Position numbers and translations under genes: made by a program
Shown: positions 37,987 through 46,797 of the stretch, one piece after another
How positions within the stretch are numbered: the first letter of the stretch is position 1
Layout: each line of letters opens with the position of its first letter
NCBI RefSeq assembly: GCF_004514475.2
Contig: NZ_MYFO02000015.1
Span: 1-64,000 of the forward strand
Reading direction: 5' to 3'
Length of the DNA stretch: 64,000 nucleotides
DNA from: Paenibacillus athensensis
GTDB taxonomy: Bacteria > Bacillota > Bacilli > Paenibacillales > NBRC-103111
Notes under the pieces: generated by a model
What the model saw: the letters and a program-made list of their open reading frames with translations, nothing else
The model's database searches: none
Told to the model about the DNA's origin: nothing

Positions 37987-38104
37987 TTGAAAAATGAAAA
38001 CGTTTTCTTATATAATAAATACAAGCGAGATGAAAATCCCGCTAAAACAGTTGAGGAGGGGTGAATCGCAAATTCTAATGATCGATTTTATGAAAACGTT
38101 TTAA
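37987..38104 (+). promoter_or_regulatory. Cellulase promoter with two identical operators
   Basis: TTGAAA (37987-37992) and TATAAT (38011-38016) are 18 bases apart. The spacer is filled by TGAAAACGTTTTCT (37995-38008), and a second copy TGAAAACGTTTTAA lies at 38091-38104, 83 bases later in the leader. Both fit the CcpA/LacI-family consensus with a central CG. The 96-base centre spacing could allow DNA looping. This motif differs from the CGAAA-n-TTTCG sites of the glucan locus. Confidence 0.65.
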
Positions 38105-38123
38105 TTAACCCAAGGAGGAATGA

Positions 38124-39887
38124 ATGATGAAAAAAATGGCGTTTCGTTCCATTCTGGCGCTCCTGCTTACCTTCTCGGCGGTTATCCCTTGGCTGCTGGC
38201 TGTGCCCGCAGCGGCAGCGACCGGCGGAATCGTGGATCAATACGGCCAGCTTAAGGTCGTGGGCAGCCAATTGCAAAATCAGGCCGGTCAAGCTATTCAA
38301 TTAAAGGGCATGAGCTCGCACGGCATCCAGTGGTACGGCAATTTCGTGAACAAAAGCAGCATGCAGTGGCTGCGCGACCAGTGGGGATTGACGGTGTTCC
38401 GCGTTGCCATGTATACAGCCGAGAACGGTTACATTTCCAATCCGGCAGCCAACAAGGCCAAGGTGAAGGAAGCGGTGCAGGCGGCTATCGATTTGGGCGT
38501 GTATGTGATTATTGACTGGCACATTTTGTCCGATAACGATCCGAACATCTACAAAGCGCAATCGAAGGCGTTTTTTCAGGAAATGGCGACCACGTATGGC
38601 AGCTATCCGAATGTCATTTATGAAATTGCCAATGAACCGAACGGCGGTGTGACCTGGAGCGGGCAAATCAAGCCATATGCACAGGAAATCGCCTCGGCGA
38701 TCCGCGCGATCGATCCGGATAACATCATCATCGTCGGTACGGGCACATGGAGTCAAGACGTGCAGGATGCGGCGGCCAGCCCGCTGGCGATCAACAATGT
38801 GATGTATACGGTGCATTTTTATGCAGGCACACACGGACAATACTTGCGTGACCGGATCACGAGCGCCATGAACAGCGGAATTGCGGTGTTTGTAACCGAG
38901 TGGGGAACGAGCGACGCTTCCGGGAACGGCGGACCGTACTTGACCGATGCGAAAACGTGGACGGACTTCCTCGCCAGCAAAAAGGTGAGCTGGGCGAACT
39001 GGTCGTTGTCCGACAAGTCGGAGTCGTCGGCTGCGCTGCTGCCGGGTGCCAGCACCACCGGCGGGTGGACGGACGCGCAGCTTTCCGCGTCCGGCAAATT
39101 CGTGCGCGACCAGATGAAGGTCGGCACGACAACGCCGACGGTGCCTGCTGCACCGTCCGGGCTGTCCGCGACCGCGGGCAACGCCCAGGTCGCGCTGAGC
39201 TGGAGCCCGTCCGCTCAAGCGACGGGCTATAACGTGAAGCGGGCCACGGCCTCCGGCGGCCCGTACACTACCGTGGCCGCTGGCGTGAGCGGCACAAGCT
39301 ACACCAACACCGGCTTAACGAACGGCACGACGTATTATTACGTCGTCAGTGCCGTGAACAGTGCCGGTGAAAGCGCGAACTCCAGCCAGGTGAGCGCCGT
39401 GCCTGCGACAAGCACGACCACGCCGCCGCCGGCTGGCGGGCTGTCGGTGCAATACCGCGTTGGCGATACGAGCGCCAGCGACAATCAGACGAAGCCGTAC
39501 CTGAGCATCGTCAACCAATCCGGGGCCCCCGTGAACCTGAGCACGCTCAAGCTTCGCTACTATTACACCGCCGATGGCAAGTCGCAAAACGTCTTTTGCG
39601 ACTATACGCCGGTGAATTGTGCGAACCTGATCTTTGCTGCGGTCAAAGCGGGCACCGCCAAGCCGTCCGCCGACGCCTACATCGAGATCGGCTTCACCGC
39701 TGCTGCCGGCCAGCTCGCGAATAACGCCAGCACCGGCGACATCCAGCTCCGCATGCACAATACGGACTGGAGCAACATGAATGAATCCAACGATTATTCC
39801 TATGACGGTACAAAAACGTCGTCTGCGGCATGGACCAAGGTGACGCTCTACAGCAACGGAACCCGGGTTTGGGGCATAGAGCCGTAG
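38124..39887 (+). CDS. Secreted GH5 endoglucanase (cellulase) with FN3 and CBM3
   Basis: An extracellular endo-beta-1,4-glucanase of 587 aa. After a signal peptide (cleavage near AAAA, about residue 32) the GH5 domain runs to about 330 and resembles the Bacillus Cel5/EglS subgroup (GH5_2). The acid/base is Glu171 in IANEPNG and the nucleophile Glu259 in FVTEWGTS. A fibronectin type III domain (about 340-425) and a proline-rich linker lead to a CBM3 cellulose-binding module (about 440-587, with LKLRYYYT and [13 protein letters not shown]). An AAGGAGGAATG ribosome site supports the start. The gene is monocistronic, with its own promoter and terminator. Its operators suggest repression by preferred sugars. 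Confidence 0.95.
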   Translation: MMKKMAFRSILALLLTFSAVIPWLLAVPAAAATGGIVDQYGQLKVVGSQLQNQAGQAIQLKGMSSHGIQWYGNFVNKSSMQWLRDQWGLTVFRVAMYTAENGYISNPAANKAKVKEAVQAAIDLGVYVIIDWHILSDNDPNIYKAQSKAFFQEMATTYGSYPNVIYEIANEPNGGVTWSGQIKPYAQEIASAIRAIDPDNIIIVGTGTWSQDVQDAAASPLAINNVMYTVHFYAGTHGQYLRDRITSAMNSGIAVFVTEWGTSDASGNGGPYLTDAKTWTDFLASKKVSWANWSLSDKSESSAALLPGASTTGGWTDAQLSASGKFVRDQMKVGTTTPTVPAAPSGLSATAGNAQVALSWSPSAQATGYNVKRATASGGPYTTVAAGVSGTSYTNTGLTNGTTYYYVVSAVNSAGESANSSQVSAVPATSTTTPPPAGGLSVQYRVGDTSASDNQTKPYLSIVNQSGAPVNLSTLKLRYYYTADGKSQNVFCDYTPVNCANLIFAAVKAGTAKPSADAYIEIGFTAAAGQLANNASTGDIQLRMHNTDWSNMNESNDYSYDGTKTSSAAWTKVTLYSNGTRVWGIEP

Positions 39888-39927
39888 AGCCATAGTCGTC
39901 AGGAGCAAGTCCTTGACTTGCAGCATA

Positions 39928-39976
39928 ACATGCGCCGGCGCTGCTTCCCGCAGCCGTCGGCGCATGTCGTTTTTTG
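39928..39976 (+). terminator. Terminator of the cellulase gene
   Basis: ACATGCGCCG and CGGCGCATGT pair perfectly, with an inner GCTG/CAGC stem, followed by a T tract. The following 190 bases up to the binding-protein gene hold no ORF I can support. Confidence 0.93.
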
Positions 39977-40166
39977 GGGGGATGTCAAAGTCGCCGTTTC
40001 TTCCATATTTACCAAATCGTTGATACCGAATACAATTCGTTGATTCGTTATCTAGATTGTACCCTGCCGAGCGGATAAGATAAATGTAGTCAAGCCGAGA
40101 GCCCGGTTCAGCGACAAGAAGCGCAGCAGAGGCCCGAGCAACCGTTGTCAGGAGGAGATTTTTCGC

Positions 40167-41867
40167 ATGAAGTTTTTGAAATCGCATTCATTGGTGTTGG
40201 CCACCCTGCTTAGCGCCGGGCTGACCTTGTCTGCCTGCAGCAGCGACACAGCGTCGCCTGCCCCGTCGGCTTCGCCGGCAGCAACGACGGCTGCGGAAAC
40301 GACCGCGCCAAGCGCGAATCCGAACGCCGATGCCCAGAGCAAGGTGAAGCCGATCGAGTTCAGCATGTACGTCAATTACGATTGGGTGACGTTCCACAAA
40401 TGGGACGATTTGCCGCATACGAAGTGGATTACCGAAAACCTCAAGGTCAAGGTCGATCCGATCGAGCCAAATGGCGCAGCGGCGCAAAAGCTCAATTCAA
40501 TGATCGTGTCCAACGAGCTGCCGGACGTCATCGTGCTCGACCGCGGCAAGGACGTCGAACGGCTGCAGCAGGCGGGTAAGCTGGTAGCGCTGGACCCGTA
40601 TCTGGACAAATACCCCGAGTTCAAGAAAAACATCGGCGAACAGACGCTCAACCTGCTGCGCAGCCCGGACGGCAAGCTGTATCAGCTGCCGAACTGGTTC
40701 ATTAGCGGCGACAAGGGCAACGGCAACGCCGCGTACATCGTCGAGAAAAAAATCTACAAAGCGCTGGGCTCGCCAAAGCTGGAAACGTGGGACGATCTCT
40801 ACGCCTACTTGAAGATGGTCAAGGAAAAGTATCCGAACGCCGTGCCGTTTGATGCGGGCGAGGTGCGTGACGGCGCGGATGTGCAGATGGTCGGCATGCT
40901 TTACAGCGGCGCGGCCAACGACCGGACGCCGGGTTTTATTTCGCCGGGAGCGGGCTTGATTTTCGGCGTGCCTGACGGCAATCAGCTGAAATCGATTTAT
41001 CAGGATCAGGCGTTTCTCGATACGGTGACGTTCGCCAGCCGCCTGTACCGCGAGAATTTGACGACGAAGGACCTCTTCACGCAATCGCGCGAAATGATCA
41101 AGGAAAAGCTGATGGCAGGCCGTACTGCCGTATTCGCCGCTTACGACGCTGTAGTCGAAGGACTCGGACGCGAAGCGAACAACGCGCTGCAAGCCAAAGA
41201 TCCGGAAGACGGTTATCTCGTCATCTGGCCGATTCACAAGGAAGGCGTGGACAAAAATAAAGTGTACCCGTCCGGCTACAGCTCGCTGGGCTGGAACGTC
41301 AACGTCATTACGAAAAACGCCAAGGACCCCGAAGCGATTTTCGCCTACATGAACTGGGCGTCAAGTCCGGAAGGCCAGCAGGTGCTGTTCTTCGGGCCTC
41401 CGGGCATGTTCTATGACAAGATCGAAGACGGCGTGCCGATTCCGAACGACGCGTACATTCACCGCGATCCCAAGGCTTACGACGAGCTGCACATCGGGGA
41501 ATACGACTGGAACGGCAATACCTCCTACGTGGACGGCACGAAGGCGAAGCGCGAGCAGCTGCTGCCGGCGGAAGCGCAGGATTGGGGCGCGATGGCGCAA
41601 GCGAACATTTCGTTCAAAACGTCGATGAACACGACGGCCTTCGCCAATCTCGACCCGGCTCCGAATTCCGAGGAAGGCATCATCATGCAGCGTCTGAAGG
41701 ATCAATACAAGCAAGCGATTGCCAAAATGATTTTCGCCAAAAGCGACGAGGAAGTGAAAAAGGTCGTCGAGCAAACCCAGCAGGACGCCGTGAAAATCGG
41801 CTACGACAAGGTGCTGGCTTGGAAAACGAAGGTCTGGCAGGATAACGTCGCCAAGATGGGAAAATAG
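40167..41867 (+). CDS. Orphan ABC-type sugar-binding lipoprotein (LipO/YtcQ-like)
   Basis: A 566-aa extracytoplasmic solute-binding lipoprotein. The lipobox is LSAC (Cys about residue 24), followed by a long Ala/Ser/Pro-rich linker (about 25-55) and the large binding fold. The length and motifs such as LPDVIVLDRGKDVERL and GYSSLGWNVNVITKNAKDPE match the long binding proteins of the Paenibacillus LipO/YtcQ group, which usually work with LplB/YtcP permeases. No permease genes are adjacent; a YesN/YesM two-component pair follows instead. It may deliver ligand to a remote importer or act as a sensing co-receptor for the kinase. A CAGGAGGAG ribosome site precedes the start. Confidence 0.88.
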   Translation: MKFLKSHSLVLATLLSAGLTLSACSSDTASPAPSASPAATTAAETTAPSANPNADAQSKVKPIEFSMYVNYDWVTFHKWDDLPHTKWITENLKVKVDPIEPNGAAAQKLNSMIVSNELPDVIVLDRGKDVERLQQAGKLVALDPYLDKYPEFKKNIGEQTLNLLRSPDGKLYQLPNWFISGDKGNGNAAYIVEKKIYKALGSPKLETWDDLYAYLKMVKEKYPNAVPFDAGEVRDGADVQMVGMLYSGAANDRTPGFISPGAGLIFGVPDGNQLKSIYQDQAFLDTVTFASRLYRENLTTKDLFTQSREMIKEKLMAGRTAVFAAYDAVVEGLGREANNALQAKDPEDGYLVIWPIHKEGVDKNKVYPSGYSSLGWNVNVITKNAKDPEAIFAYMNWASSPEGQQVLFFGPPGMFYDKIEDGVPIPNDAYIHRDPKAYDELHIGEYDWNGNTSYVDGTKAKREQLLPAEAQDWGAMAQANISFKTSMNTTAFANLDPAPNSEEGIIMQRLKDQYKQAIAKMIFAKSDEEVKKVVEQTQQDAVKIGYDKVLAWKTKVWQDNVAKMGK

Positions 41868-41953
41868 GACGGTCTTCACGCTGGCTCGGCAAGAGGGTAT
41901 ACTTGGATTACAAGTATACCTTTTTGCATGCGCTCGGAAAGGAGACGATCCCC

Positions 41954-43528
41954 TTGTACAAAGCCGTTCTGGTGGATGATGAGAATTACGACCTGGAGGG
42001 TCTGGTCCGCTTTGTACCGTGGCGGGAGCTCGGTATCGAGGTGGTGCACGCCGATTATCGGCCGCTGCAGGTGCTGCGTTATCTGGAGGAGCATGAAGTC
42101 GACCTGCTGATCAGCGACATCAAGATGCCGATGCTGTCCGGCATTGAGCTGGCGAAGAAGGCGTTGGAGTTTCATCCGGAGCTGAGCATCGTATTTATAA
42201 GCGGCTACGAGGATTTTCAATATGCCAAGCAAGCGCTTGCATTAAAAGCCGACGGCTATATCCTCAAGCCCGTGGACGATAAAGAAATTGTGGATACGCT
42301 AAAAAGAACGGTCGCCGAGCTCGACGAAAAACGCAAAAAGTCGGCTCCGCCCGAACGGCTGCAGCCCGGCGCGCGCGAGTTCATCCGCAGCAATTTCGTG
42401 CTGCAATTGCTTGAAGGGGGACTGGCCGGCGAGACGCTCGACAAGCTGCTGCGGGATTATGCCCCTGAGCTGCAGGGCCGCGCGCGGGCCGCGTTCATCG
42501 AGGTCGACGACGTGGCCAAAAGCGGCGCGTCGTCGGGCGAGCAGCTGCAGGGCGTTACCGAGCAATTGCTCAGCGAGATTACGGCCTATATCGAGGAGCG
42601 CAGGCTTGGCTGGACGTGCCGCATATCGCATTACCAGATCGGCGCCGCGTTGTGCGAGCCGCCCGAGCGGGATAACGAAGCGGAGCTGCAGCAGCTGCTG
42701 CGCCATGTGACGGAGGCGACGGGGCATTCGGTGACGATTGCGGCCGGAGAAGCGGCGGCCGGGCCCGAAGGTCTAAGCGGATCGTACCTGCAAGCCAAGA
42801 CGCTGATCGGCGGCAAAATGTTCCTCGGTAAAAACCGGCTGATTACGGCCAAAAGCGAAAAGCAGCCGCAGCCCGGCGCGAGCAAGGATATCGACGATAT
42901 TTTAAACGACATGTTTGCGGCAATGGCTTCCTACAGTCTGGTCAAAATCGTCGATAGTCTGGAGGAGCTGTTCCAGCTCGTGCGGCGGTTTGAGCACCGG
43001 ATTACGGTGTACAATTTTTCGATCCATGTGATGACCAAGCTTGACTCCTACCTGCGCCAATTGAACGAAACCTTTCAAAGCCTGCTCGGCTGGGACCTGA
43101 AGCAGTGGGACATCGTCCACTCGTTCGACACGGTCGACGACATCCAGCGCTGGCTGCGCCGCGTGCTGTTTGAAATTTCGGAAATGCTGTATTTGAAAAA
43201 GCAAAATAAAAACCGCAAGCTGTTCCAGGAAATTGAGCAATATATCGATGAGCGGCTGGCGGAGGAAATTACGCTGCGCGAGGTCGCAAACTATTTTTCC
43301 TATTCGCCGAATCATTTGGGCGTGCTGTTCAAGGAGCAGATGGGCGAGAATTTCGGGGAGCACGTGACGCGCAAGCGGATGGAGCTGGCCCGGCAGCTGC
43401 TGGTGAATTCCAAGCTGAAGATTTATGAAATTTCCTATCAGGTCGGCTTTAAAAATATGGCGTATTTCAGCCGGCAGTTCAAAGAGTACTTTGGCATCCC
43501 GCCGGGCGACTACAGAAAGCAGAGTTGA
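41954..43528 (+). CDS. AraC-type response regulator (YesN family)
   Basis: A 524-aa DNA-binding response regulator. The receiver domain (1-120) has the acidic pocket DDE at 9-10, phospho-acceptor Asp55 in LISDIKMP, and the conserved Lys in ILKPVDD near 105. A middle region of no clear family follows, then an AraC helix-turn-helix pair at the C-terminus (about 415-520: ITLREVANYFSYSPNHLGVLF and YEISYQVGFKNMAYFSRQFK). I place the start at the TTG at 41954, giving MYKAVLVDDE, with AAAGGAGACGAT in front; the frame opens further upstream without family sequence. It pairs with the kinase gene six bases downstream. Confidence 0.92.
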   Translation: MYKAVLVDDENYDLEGLVRFVPWRELGIEVVHADYRPLQVLRYLEEHEVDLLISDIKMPMLSGIELAKKALEFHPELSIVFISGYEDFQYAKQALALKADGYILKPVDDKEIVDTLKRTVAELDEKRKKSAPPERLQPGAREFIRSNFVLQLLEGGLAGETLDKLLRDYAPELQGRARAAFIEVDDVAKSGASSGEQLQGVTEQLLSEITAYIEERRLGWTCRISHYQIGAALCEPPERDNEAELQQLLRHVTEATGHSVTIAAGEAAAGPEGLSGSYLQAKTLIGGKMFLGKNRLITAKSEKQPQPGASKDIDDILNDMFAAMASYSLVKIVDSLEELFQLVRRFEHRITVYNFSIHVMTKLDSYLRQLNETFQSLLGWDLKQWDIVHSFDTVDDIQRWLRRVLFEISEMLYLKKQNKNRKLFQEIEQYIDERLAEEITLREVANYFSYSPNHLGVLFKEQMGENFGEHVTRKRMELARQLLVNSKLKIYEISYQVGFKNMAYFSRQFKEYFGIPPGDYRKQS

Positions 43529-43534
43529 TCCACG

Positions 43535-45304
43535 ATGACCAAGCCCAAACGTTTTATCCCGTTCAGCTTCAAGCTGCTGATTTCGTATTTGCTGCTGGTG
43601 ATGGCCCCGCTGATCACGATGGGCACGTATTATTACTATTCGTCGATTCATGCTTTGGAAGCGCAAACACGCAACAACCTGCAAATTGCGATGCAGCAAA
43701 TCAGCAATAACATCGATTTCCGCATGCAGGACATCGTGCGCGGCTCGGAACAGCTGTATTCCGACCAGCTGCTGGCCAAATACTTGTCGAACAGCATCGT
43801 CGACTGGGAGCGGTTCTACGTGACCACGCAATACGTCGTGCCGAAAATCGAAAGCGCGATGAACATGCCGAACACGGAAGTAAGCGTTAAGCTGTACTTG
43901 TACAATCATTGGCTGAGCGAGCTGTATTTTACCGATGTGACCGATTCGGAAATCAAGGGGCGCCAATATGCGCTGCTGTATGCTGATCGGATTATGTCGG
44001 AGGATTGGTATCGCAGTCTGCATTTGACCTATAACAGCATGGTCTGGAAGCAGGTGGGCGGCGACAAGGCGAGCGGCAATATTTCGCTGCTGCGGCCGAT
44101 GGTCGATCTGGAGAGCCTCAAGGAAGTCGGGCTGCTGCGGTTTACGGTCCGCCTGTCCGACGTGCTGTCGGCGGCGGCCTCCGACAAGCTGGGCGCTGCC
44201 GCCGAGCTGATGGTGCTGGGCGACAACCAGCAGCCGCTGCTGATCAGCTCCTCGACCGAGGGGACGGGGCAAGCCACCCTCAGTCTGGACCGCAGCGATG
44301 CGCTGCGCATCGATATGCCGCTGCGCAATTTGAACGCGACGCTCACCGGCTTATTCCCGACCTCGACGCTGCGCGAGAACGCCGACCGGGTGCGCAATGT
44401 TACCATTGGCGTCTGCTTGCTGCTTGCGCTCATTCTAAGCGCGATCAGCTATGTAATCTCGAAATTTTTGGCCAAGCGGATCGACAAGCTCGGCTCCTCG
44501 CTGAACGCATTCCAGGAGGGCCAGTTCAACAAGCGGATTCATTACAAGGGCAACGATGAGTTTACGCTGGTGGCCAACGCGTTTAACGATATGGCTTCGA
44601 CCATCGACAAGCTGATCGAAGAGGTGTATCTGAGCAATTTGCAGAAAAAAGAAATCGAGCTGAATATGCTGCAGTCGCAGGTGAACCCGCATTTTTTGTA
44701 CAATACGTTTTCGTCGATCAGCCGGATGGCGCAGTTCGGGGATGTCGAGAAGCTGCATGAGATGATTCGCAATCTCGCGCGGTTTTACCGGCTGACGCTA
44801 AGCAAGGGCGAGACCTTCACGACCATTGATCGGGAGGTCCAGCAAATTCAGGCCTACATGGCGATTCAAAAAATCCGCTATGCCGACCGGATCAAGGACG
44901 AATACGACATTGATCCGGACATTATGCAATACCGGACGGTCAAGTTTATTTTTCAGCCGTTTGTGGAAAATGTACTGGAGCATGCGTGGTACGACGATAC
45001 GATCTCGATCAAAATTACCGGGCGTCGCGAGGGCGATATGTTTATTTTTGAAATTATCGATAACGGGCTGGGCATAAAGGAAGAAACGATCCAGCAGATC
45101 TGGAACACCAGCGGAGCGAATATCGGCTACGGTATCCGTAACGTCGACGAGCGGATCAAGCTGTTGTCGGGCAAGGAATACGGCGTGACGATCCACAGCT
45201 GGAGCGGGGAGGGGACGACGATTCGCTTGCGGCTGCCGATGTTCGACGACAAGCCGGTGGAATACCGTCCCTCGGAGAAGGAGCGCAAGCTGTTTGAGGC
45301 ATAG
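43535..45304 (+). CDS. Sensor histidine kinase (YesM family)
   Basis: A 589-aa membrane sensor kinase. A helix at about 9-32 and another near 290-312 frame an extracellular sensor region of about 255 residues. HAMP follows (about 312-365), then the LytS/YesM His_kinase domain with QSQVNPHFLYN (His near 386) and an HATPase_c domain (FQPFVENVLEHAW, IIDNGLGI, GYGIRNVDERI). It is six bases after the response-regulator gene, so the two form a cognate system. Such pairs in Paenibacillus control carbohydrate transporters; the adjacent orphan binding protein is the best clue to the signal. The ribosome site is weak (AGAG). Confidence 0.93.
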   Translation: MTKPKRFIPFSFKLLISYLLLVMAPLITMGTYYYYSSIHALEAQTRNNLQIAMQQISNNIDFRMQDIVRGSEQLYSDQLLAKYLSNSIVDWERFYVTTQYVVPKIESAMNMPNTEVSVKLYLYNHWLSELYFTDVTDSEIKGRQYALLYADRIMSEDWYRSLHLTYNSMVWKQVGGDKASGNISLLRPMVDLESLKEVGLLRFTVRLSDVLSAAASDKLGAAAELMVLGDNQQPLLISSSTEGTGQATLSLDRSDALRIDMPLRNLNATLTGLFPTSTLRENADRVRNVTIGVCLLLALILSAISYVISKFLAKRIDKLGSSLNAFQEGQFNKRIHYKGNDEFTLVANAFNDMASTIDKLIEEVYLSNLQKKEIELNMLQSQVNPHFLYNTFSSISRMAQFGDVEKLHEMIRNLARFYRLTLSKGETFTTIDREVQQIQAYMAIQKIRYADRIKDEYDIDPDIMQYRTVKFIFQPFVENVLEHAWYDDTISIKITGRREGDMFIFEIIDNGLGIKEETIQQIWNTSGANIGYGIRNVDERIKLLSGKEYGVTIHSWSGEGTTIRLRLPMFDDKPVEYRPSEKERKLFEA

Positions 45305-45315
45305 CGGACAAAAAC

Positions 45316-45367
45316 AAGGACAGCGCTACTTGCGGTCATCGGGCCCGAGCAGCAGCTTGTCCTTATT
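45316..45367. terminator. Shared terminator between kinase gene and small minus-strand gene
   Basis: AAGGACA and TGTCCTT, flanked by A and T runs (AAAACAAGGACA and TGTCCTTATTTTT), form the base of a long hairpin, with inner GC/AGC pairing. It follows the kinase stop and overlaps the end of the minus-strand small gene, and could act in both directions. Confidence 0.6.
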
Positions 45368-45457
45368 TTTGTAGACGTAGTGGATGGCGAACGCCGCACC
45401 GGCGAGCACGCAAATCGAAAGCCAGTATTCGGCCAGAAAACGCCAAAGGGTGTGCAT
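45326..45457 (-). CDS. Small membrane protein (43 aa)
   Basis: A short gene on the minus strand, below usual length cut-offs. A strong AAAGGAGG ribosome site lies seven bases before the ATG. The product starts MHTLWRFLAEYWLSICVLAG, has one predicted membrane helix (about 11-29) and a basic then acidic tail (YKNKDKLLLGPDDRK), giving an inside-positive single-pass protein. It is convergent with the kinase gene and divergent from the dioxygenase-like gene. The family is unknown to me; the ribosome site and helix make it a credible real gene. Confidence 0.65.
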   Translation of the reverse strand: MHTLWRFLAEYWLSICVLAGAAFAIHYVYKNKDKLLLGPDDRK

Positions 45458-45569
45458 GGCAGGTTCCTCCTTTACAGGGCGAGCATATCCTAGTTTGGGC
45501 GGATGATGCGGGATTCATGCATCTGGGGTATGATAGGAATACATGTGCCAAGGATCGGGAGGGATAGGA

Positions 45570-46724
45570 TTGACGACACCTTTGCCGTCATTGTTTGTTG
45601 CCGGGGGCGCGCCTGAGGATGTGGGCGAGGCCATCGCGTATGCGCGGTTTATGCGCCGTCTCGGCGGGCTGCTGCCGCGTCCCCAGGCGGTTGTGGCGAT
45701 CAGCTCGTCGTGGGAGAGTGCGTTGCAGCAGGTCGGGCCTGCGCTGCGTCCCGCGCTGGGAAGCGGTATGGAGAGTAGCGGCGGCGAAACGCTTGGGCTG
45801 GGCAGTGCGCAGGGAAGCGTGCAAGGAAGCGCGCAGGGGGGTCTAGCGCTGATCGATGCGGCGCTACCGCTGGAAATTGCCCGGCTGCTGGAGCAGGAGG
45901 GCATCGCTTGCGAGCTGGACGAGGCTCGCGTATTGGACGACAGCATTATTGAGCTGCTGACGCTGCTGTTTCCCGCCGCCGAGCTGCCCGTGGTCGCGTT
46001 GTCGGTGAACCCCAAGCGGGCTCCCGAGGAGCATTACCGCATCGGGCAAGCGCTGGCCGAGCTGCGCCGTCAGGGCGTGCTCGTCGTCGGCTGCGGAAGC
46101 GGCGCGTTCGGTCGGGAGCTGCCGGCTGGTGAGAGCGATGAGGCGAGTCGGGCTGGCGGCGCGAACGGCGGCTCGGGTGCGAGCCGGATGGGGAGCGCAA
46201 GCGGCGGCGAACGCGAGAGCTATTACGGTGGAGAGTGGAAGGAAGGCCGGGAAGGCGCGGAGTCGGAGCATGGGAGCGCGGATGCGAGCCAGACCGGGAG
46301 CGCGGACTGGGGCGAACGCGAGAGCCATTACGGTGGACATAGGGATGAAGGCATGTCTGCGGCGTTGGTGTCTCGTTTACTGCATGAGCCACGTTTTGAT
46401 GAGTGGTTGGCGGAGCAGTTGGAGACGTGGAATCTAACTGCGTTGTTTGCTTGTGAGCGACGCGCGCCAGGTAGCGGCGAGGTATTGCCGGCGTCCGGTC
46501 GCTGGGCGGCGCTGTTGCTGGCAATGGGAACAGCGGATGCCGAGCCGAGGGCGCTGAGGCTGTACAGAAGCGACTGCTTTGACCCGCTTGGTCCGGGTTG
46601 TTGGGGGTTTGGAGCCGGGGAGCGGCTGACTTCAGAGTTGGAGATGGCGTTTGGCAGCGAAGCGGGCGATGAAGAAAACGGTGGTGCTCGTGAGCTTGAT
46701 ACGGAAGAAGACGATGGAGATTGA
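45570..46724 (+). CDS. Degenerate LigB/DODA-type extradiol dioxygenase homologue
   Basis: A 384-aa protein that follows the class III extradiol (4,5-DOPA dioxygenase, YgiD-like) pattern: TTPLPSLFVAGGAP matches the start with HGSP, LPRPQAVVAISSSW matches VVSAHW, PVVALSVNPKR matches the VxLSI strand, and GVLVVGCGSGAFGREL matches the SGxxVHNL strand. Every metal-binding His of the family is replaced, so it is unlikely to be an active iron or zinc enzyme. Two Gly/Ser/Glu-rich insertions (about 75-95 and 195-275) include a repeat around GERESYYGG and GERESHYGG. The TTG start at 45570 has GGGAGGGATAGG before it; an upstream in-frame ATG at 45543 lacks a site. A WYL regulator gene follows. Confidence 0.72.
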   Translation: MTTPLPSLFVAGGAPEDVGEAIAYARFMRRLGGLLPRPQAVVAISSSWESALQQVGPALRPALGSGMESSGGETLGLGSAQGSVQGSAQGGLALIDAALPLEIARLLEQEGIACELDEARVLDDSIIELLTLLFPAAELPVVALSVNPKRAPEEHYRIGQALAELRRQGVLVVGCGSGAFGRELPAGESDEASRAGGANGGSGASRMGSASGGERESYYGGEWKEGREGAESEHGSADASQTGSADWGERESHYGGHRDEGMSAALVSRLLHEPRFDEWLAEQLETWNLTALFACERRAPGSGEVLPASGRWAALLLAMGTADAEPRALRLYRSDCFDPLGPGCWGFGAGERLTSELEMAFGSEAGDEENGGARELDTEEDDGD

Positions 46725-46797
46725 CCGTTGGACTTTTCAGGTGAGACAACGCAGCTGACGAGGCGATACAATGCGAATAACGAGAGGAGGAAGGGCA

